Source: Massilia sp. erpn
GTDB taxonomy: Bacteria > Pseudomonadota > Gammaproteobacteria > Burkholderiales > Burkholderiaceae_D
Length of the DNA: 64,000 nucleotides
Assembly (NCBI RefSeq): GCF_024400215.1
Contig: NZ_CP053748.1
Coordinates: forward strand, 5,642,001 to 5,706,000
Reading direction: 5' to 3'
This document shows, piece after piece, positions 60,526-64,000 of this stretch; within the stretch, counting starts at the first letter, position 1, and each line of letters opens with the position of its first letter. Under the pieces are notes generated by a model. That model had not been told where the DNA came from. It saw only the letters and a list, made by a program, of their open reading frames with translations, and did no database searches. A program made the position numbers and the translations under genes.

Positions 60526-62157
60526 TCAGTCGTCGGCAAACTCGCCGATGGCGCGGACCACGGCCTGGCGCACGGAGCCGCTGGCAATGAAGGAATACGC
60601 TGTCTGGATATCGTGATGGAACCAGCGGTCGCCGTCCAGGCAGGCTGGAATCTGGCGCCGGATTTCGTCATATGCCGCCTGCGTTCCCTGGCCGAGATGG
60701 AAACCGGACAGCAGGCTTTCGGTCATGCTCAGCGCCTGCGCCGCCAGCAGCATCTCCACGCCGACGATGTAGCGCGTGTTCTCCACCACCGTGGCGGCCT
60801 TGCGCGCGCACCAGGTGGAGTTCGACACATGGTCCTCGCTATTGCCTTTGGATGGGATGCTGTCCACGCTGCCCGGCATGCACAGGGTGCGGTTTTCCAT
60901 CACCAGTGAGCTGAGCGAGCATTGCACCACGGGATAGCCGGTGTTCACGCCGCGCACGCCGCTCATCAGATTGCGCGGCAAGCCCCAGGACAGGGTCGGA
61001 TCGATCAGGCGCGCCACGCGGCGCTCGCAGATGCTGCCCAGGTCCGTCACCGCCATCGCCAGCAAATCCATGGCCTGCGCCAAGTACTGACCGTGGAAAT
61101 TGCCGCCCGAGATGATCTCGAAACCGCCGCCGTCCTTGCCGAAGATGAGCGGATTGTCGGTGGCGGAGTTGATCTCCTTGTCCACGATATTGTCGATATA
61201 GTCCAGCGCATCGAACACCGGGCCATAAACCTGGGGTGCGCAGCGCAGCGAATACACGTCCTGGATGCGCGAGGTGTAGGGAATGTCGGTACGGCGCAAT
61301 TCATCGGGCAGCTGCACCGAGCGCGCCTCGTGCGTGGTGCGGGTCGAGCCCTTCAACAGCTTGCGTACGATGGCGGCGGTCTTGATCTGGCCCGCATGCG
61401 GACGGGCTTTCTGGATGCGTGGATCGAAGGCCGCCATCTCGGCGCGCATCGCTTCCAGCGTCAGACCCAGCGACAGACAGGCGTCGCTGAGCAGGGTACG
61501 CGCATCGTGCGCCGCCAGCACGGCCACGGCCAGCGAGGCGGTGCAGCCATTGATCAGGGCCGAGGCATCCTTGGCCTTCAGGTCGAACTTGACGGGACCG
61601 ATACCGGCTTTGGCGATGGCTTCCGGCGCGGACATGCGGCGGCCGTCGTACATCACTTCCGCCTCGTCGAAGCCGGCAATGGCGGCAGCCAAATAGGATA
61701 GCGGCGCCAGGTCGCCCGATGCACCCACCGAACCTTTCTGCGGCATGACGGGGTGGATGCGCGCATTGATGAACGCCAGCAGGCGATCCACCACCTCCAC
61801 GCGCGGCGCGGAATAATTGCTGGCGAAGGCATTGGCGCGCAGCAGCATGGTGGCGCGGCTCACCTCTTCCGAAAACGGCTCGCCCATGCCGGCACTGTGC
61901 GCCTTGATCAGCTGCGTCTGAAACAGCTCGATGTGTTCGACCTTGACGCGCGTATCTTTCAGCAGGCCGACGCCGGTATTGAAGCTGTACATCATGGGCG
62001 CCTCATCGTGCATCCAGGTCGATTCGATATAGTCGCGGCTTTCTTTCAGCGCGGCGCGCGAGGAGGCGGCCAGTTCCACTCGCGCATGCGGCGCGCGGGC
62101 CACGGCCAGCACCTGTTCGGCGCTCAGATTGAAGCCGTCGATGATTACCTTTTCCAT
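60526..62157 (-). CDS. hutH: Histidine ammonia-lyase family enzyme
   Basis: 543 residues. The MIO prosthetic group is formed by A146-S147-G148 in GSVGASGDLAPL. The active-site stretches MMYSFNTGVGLL, LIKAHSAGMGEPF and GNSEDHVSNSTW are family hallmarks; the Glu in NSEDHVS is the residue associated with histidine rather than tyrosine specificity. It deaminates histidine (possibly another aromatic amino acid) to urocanate and ammonia. No other hut gene is nearby; instead a urate hydroxylase gene lies 15 bases upstream on the same strand, so specificity should be tested. Confidence 0.85.
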   Translation of the reverse strand: MEKVIIDGFNLSAEQVLAVARAPHARVELAASSRAALKESRDYIESTWMHDEAPMMYSFNTGVGLLKDTRVKVEHIELFQTQLIKAHSAGMGEPFSEEVSRATMLLRANAFASNYSAPRVEVVDRLLAFINARIHPVMPQKGSVGASGDLAPLSYLAAAIAGFDEAEVMYDGRRMSAPEAIAKAGIGPVKFDLKAKDASALINGCTASLAVAVLAAHDARTLLSDACLSLGLTLEAMRAEMAAFDPRIQKARPHAGQIKTAAIVRKLLKGSTRTTHEARSVQLPDELRRTDIPYTSRIQDVYSLRCAPQVYGPVFDALDYIDNIVDKEINSATDNPLIFGKDGGGFEIISGGNFHGQYLAQAMDLLAMAVTDLGSICERRVARLIDPTLSWGLPRNLMSGVRGVNTGYPVVQCSLSSLVMENRTLCMPGSVDSIPSKGNSEDHVSNSTWCARKAATVVENTRYIVGVEMLLAAQALSMTESLLSGFHLGQGTQAAYDEIRRQIPACLDGDRWFHHDIQTAYSFIASGSVRQAVVRAIGEFADD

Positions 62158-62172
62158 TTGTTCTTCCTGTTC

Positions 62173-63492
62173 TCAGTTGGCGCCGGATTCGAACCAGTCG
62201 CCAATCAGTTTGCGTTCGCCATCGGTCATCTGGGTCAGATTCGCCAACGGCATGTCCTTGCTCTGCACCACGCGCTGATACACCTTGGCGGCGTGCTGGC
62301 GCGTCAGTTCCGGTGTTTGCAGCATCAAGCCGCTCGGCGGCGATGCAAAGCCGGCCTGCGTCGGCTGGGCCGAGTGGCAGGAGGCGCAGCGCTGCTGGAT
62401 CACTTCCTGCACCTTGGCGATGCCGGGATGGCTGGCCGCGGCGGCCGACGCGGCGCCAGTTGACGCAAGGGCTGTGCCGTCCGCGCCGGCGTGGACATCG
62501 GCATGGGTATCGGCGCGCGCATCGCCGGTGGCGCCAGCGGACGGCGCGGCGGCCACCGCCGGCTTGCGCGGCGCGGGAGCAATCGCAATCGCCACCGCCA
62601 TCAGCAGAGCCACGCCCGCAATCGGATAAGCCACCGACACCTTGCCGGCATGGCGCAGATTGAAGAAATGGCGGATCAGCACACCAGCGGCCATGATCGC
62701 GGCCAGAATCAGCCAGCTATACGCATGGCCATAGGTCATCGCGTAATGGTTGCTGATCATGATGAGCAGCACCGGCAGCGTGAAGTAGTTGTTATGCACG
62801 CTGCGCTGCTTGGCCTTCTTGCCATAGATCGGATCGGGCGATTTCCCCTCCTTCATCGCTTCCACCAGCTTGCGCTGGCCGGGAATGATCACGAACAGCA
62901 CATTCCCCACCATCATGGTGCCGATCATCGCACCCACATGGATATAGGCCGCGCGGCCGCTCAGCAGCTTGGTCAATACGAAGCCCGCCGCCACGATCAG
63001 CACGAACATCACCACGCCCAGCAAGCCTTCGCGCTGGCCCAGCGGCGACTTGCACAGCAGGTCGTACACCAGCCAGCCCAGGGCCAGCGTACCAAGACCC
63101 ACGCCCACCGCCTGCACCGGGCTCAGATCGGCCACGCTGCGATCGATCATCATGGCCGAAGCGTTGAAGTAGTAGACGATGAAGAGCATGGCGAAGCCGC
63201 TCAGCCAAGTGGCATACGCCTCCCATTTGAACCAGTGCAGCTCGGCCGGCAGTTCGGCCGGCGCCACCAGGTATTTCTGCGGATTGTAGAAGCCGCCGCC
63301 GTGCACGGCCCACAGCTCGCCCATCACGCCTTTCTTGGCGAGCGGGCTGCCCGCTTGCGGCGGCCGGATCGAATTGTCCAGCCAGACGAAGTAAAAGGAG
63401 GCGCCGATCCAGGCAATGCCGGTGATCAGATGCAGCCAGCGCACCAAGAGGTTCAGCCACTCCACTCCATAGGGTCCGAATAGTGCTTCCAT
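62173..63492 (-). CDS. puuD: PuuD-type urate hydroxylase with C-terminal cytochrome c domain
   Basis: 439 residues from ATG 63492. The membrane part has about eight hydrophobic helices (WLHLITGIAWIGASFYFVWLDN, WEAYATWLSGFAMLFIVYYFN and others) as in the urate oxidase superfamily PuuD. An Ala-rich linker then leads to a cytochrome c domain with haem motif CASCH (about 365) and a distal Met in SKDMPL. It oxidises urate in the membrane and passes electrons to the chain through its own haem. It overlaps no other gene and is divergent from a LysR gene. Confidence 0.92.
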   Translation of the reverse strand: MEALFGPYGVEWLNLLVRWLHLITGIAWIGASFYFVWLDNSIRPPQAGSPLAKKGVMGELWAVHGGGFYNPQKYLVAPAELPAELHWFKWEAYATWLSGFAMLFIVYYFNASAMMIDRSVADLSPVQAVGVGLGTLALGWLVYDLLCKSPLGQREGLLGVVMFVLIVAAGFVLTKLLSGRAAYIHVGAMIGTMMVGNVLFVIIPGQRKLVEAMKEGKSPDPIYGKKAKQRSVHNNYFTLPVLLIMISNHYAMTYGHAYSWLILAAIMAAGVLIRHFFNLRHAGKVSVAYPIAGVALLMAVAIAIAPAPRKPAVAAAPSAGATGDARADTHADVHAGADGTALASTGAASAAAASHPGIAKVQEVIQQRCASCHSAQPTQAGFASPPSGLMLQTPELTRQHAAKVYQRVVQSKDMPLANLTQMTDGERKLIGDWFESGAN

Positions 63493-63753
63493 GTCTCTTC
63501 CATTTTGTTGTCCCATCTGCCTCTGCGGGCAATTCAGATGGCTGAGGTCCGGTCGTTCTTCCATCGCCGCTACGACCGTCATGACCGGCATTGCGCCGGG
63601 GTGAGTGAAAAGATAAGGGTTGAAGGCGCGCCTCGTCCTGCATGTTTTTTTATAACTGCCATATGCGCTGACATATACATAACGAGGCCATAAATATGCG
63701 AATCTCCATACGACACATATAAAAGCGCCAATGAGCGCAAGAGGAGACAAGCC

Positions 63754-64000
63754 ATGTCGCGGTTGCCGGAGCATCTGGATCTGCATCTGATCCGCATTCT
63801 GTATTTGCTGTTGTGTGAAAAGAACGTCTCGCGCGTGGCGCTGAAACTGAATCAGCCGCAGCCCTCGATCTCGGCCTCGCTGCGCCGCCTGCGCGAGCTG
63901 ACCGGCGATCCCCTGCTGGTGCGCGGCGGGCGCGGCATGGTGCCCACCCAGCACGGCGAAAGCCTGCTGAAACCCGCCAAGCGCATTCTCGACGAGACCG
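63754..64000 (+). CDS. LysR-family regulator (3' end missing)
   Basis: 82 codons to the window end, ATG 63754 with a GAGGAGAC ribosome site. The winged helix reads LLLCEKNVSRVALKLNQPQPSISASLRRLRELTGDPLLVRGGRGMVPTQHGE (given in parts). It is divergent from puuD, so it is a likely regulator of purine (urate) breakdown. The 261-base intergenic region 63493-63753 contains AT-rich stretches and several TATG-type repeats but no operator that I can assign. Confidence 0.9.
   Translation, partial: MSRLPEHLDLHLIRILYLLLCEKNVSRVALKLNQPQPSISASLRRLRELTGDPLLVRGGRGMVPTQHGESLLKPAKRILDET

Noticed and set aside
1..64000. CRISPR array or IS element
   Set aside because: I saw no regularly spaced 20-40 base direct repeats, no transposase-like frame and no terminal inverted repeats flanking a mobile gene. 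The only repeats are the Asp-Val tract, RTX repeats, operators and the tRNA inverted repeat.

Overview
This is a GC-rich (low-to-mid 60s % by eye), densely coded bacterial chromosome segment. The housekeeping block lysC / tRNA-Ser / tilS / accA / alkA-type glycosylase / cysS / two cyclophilins / lpxH, together with ECF41, PuuD and LysR-type genes, points to a betaproteobacterium of the Burkholderiales. An Oxalobacteraceae genome (Massilia, Duganella or Janthinobacterium-like) is most likely. That placement is inference from gene content and protein style, not from a search.

Layout. 1-4.8 kb: end of a serine beta-lactamase-fold hydrolase gene, a TonB-like proline-rich protein, an acetyltransferase, and an ECF41 sigma factor with a glycolipid-binding-family gene. 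A candidate ECF41 promoter precedes the adjacent NADH-dehydrogenase-like flavoprotein gene. 4.8-9.3 kb: a periplasmic thiol-redox module (TlpA-like redoxin, DUF2147 protein, small exported protein, CcdA-like membrane protein) around an OmpR/EnvZ-type two-component pair. TGTATC-type repeats lie in both promoter regions. 9.3-19.2 kb: a CurA-like oxidoreductase with two TetR operators, then an unusual five-gene accessory operon, then the TetR gene carrying the identical operator.

The accessory operon (10562-18568) is the most interesting part. It encodes two large paralogous proteins of unknown function (one ending in a coiled coil, one with a 77-residue Asp-Val/Ile/Thr alternating tract). It also encodes an 807-residue homologue of borosin peptide-backbone alpha-N-methyltransferases (OphMA/SonM type) that keeps every active-site residue I can check, an Fe(II)/2-oxoglutarate-type oxygenase, and a GH76-like glycosidase-fold protein without a signal peptide. 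It looks like an undescribed RiPP-like or protein-backbone-modifying system inserted between a reductase gene and its regulator.

19.3-35.5 kb: an alpha/beta hydrolase, small enzymes, a PP2C-type phosphatase, tRNA-Ser(GCU) whose 3' end is duplicated in inverted orientation across its terminator, the housekeeping block, and assorted small genes including a lone PD-(D/E)XK nuclease-like gene. 35.6-37.8 kb: a YtrA-type GntR/ABC operon with a palindromic operator. 37.8-43.2 kb: a trans-4-hydroxyproline catabolic operon (epimerase, three-subunit D-hydroxyproline dehydrogenase, deaminase) with a divergent PAS-AraC regulator. 43.3-48.0 kb: a 1577-residue RTX/DUF4214 secreted protein. 48.3-56.7 kb: a glyoxylate/tartronate-semialdehyde pathway operon (gcl, hyi, glxR, glycerate 2-kinase, pyruvate kinase) with a divergent LysR gene and a downstream Tsx/OmpK-like porin. 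56.7-64 kb: a large hybrid sensor kinase, a DUF1801/YdeI-type protein, a histidine ammonia-lyase family enzyme, a PuuD-type urate hydroxylase with a cytochrome c tail, and the start of another LysR gene.
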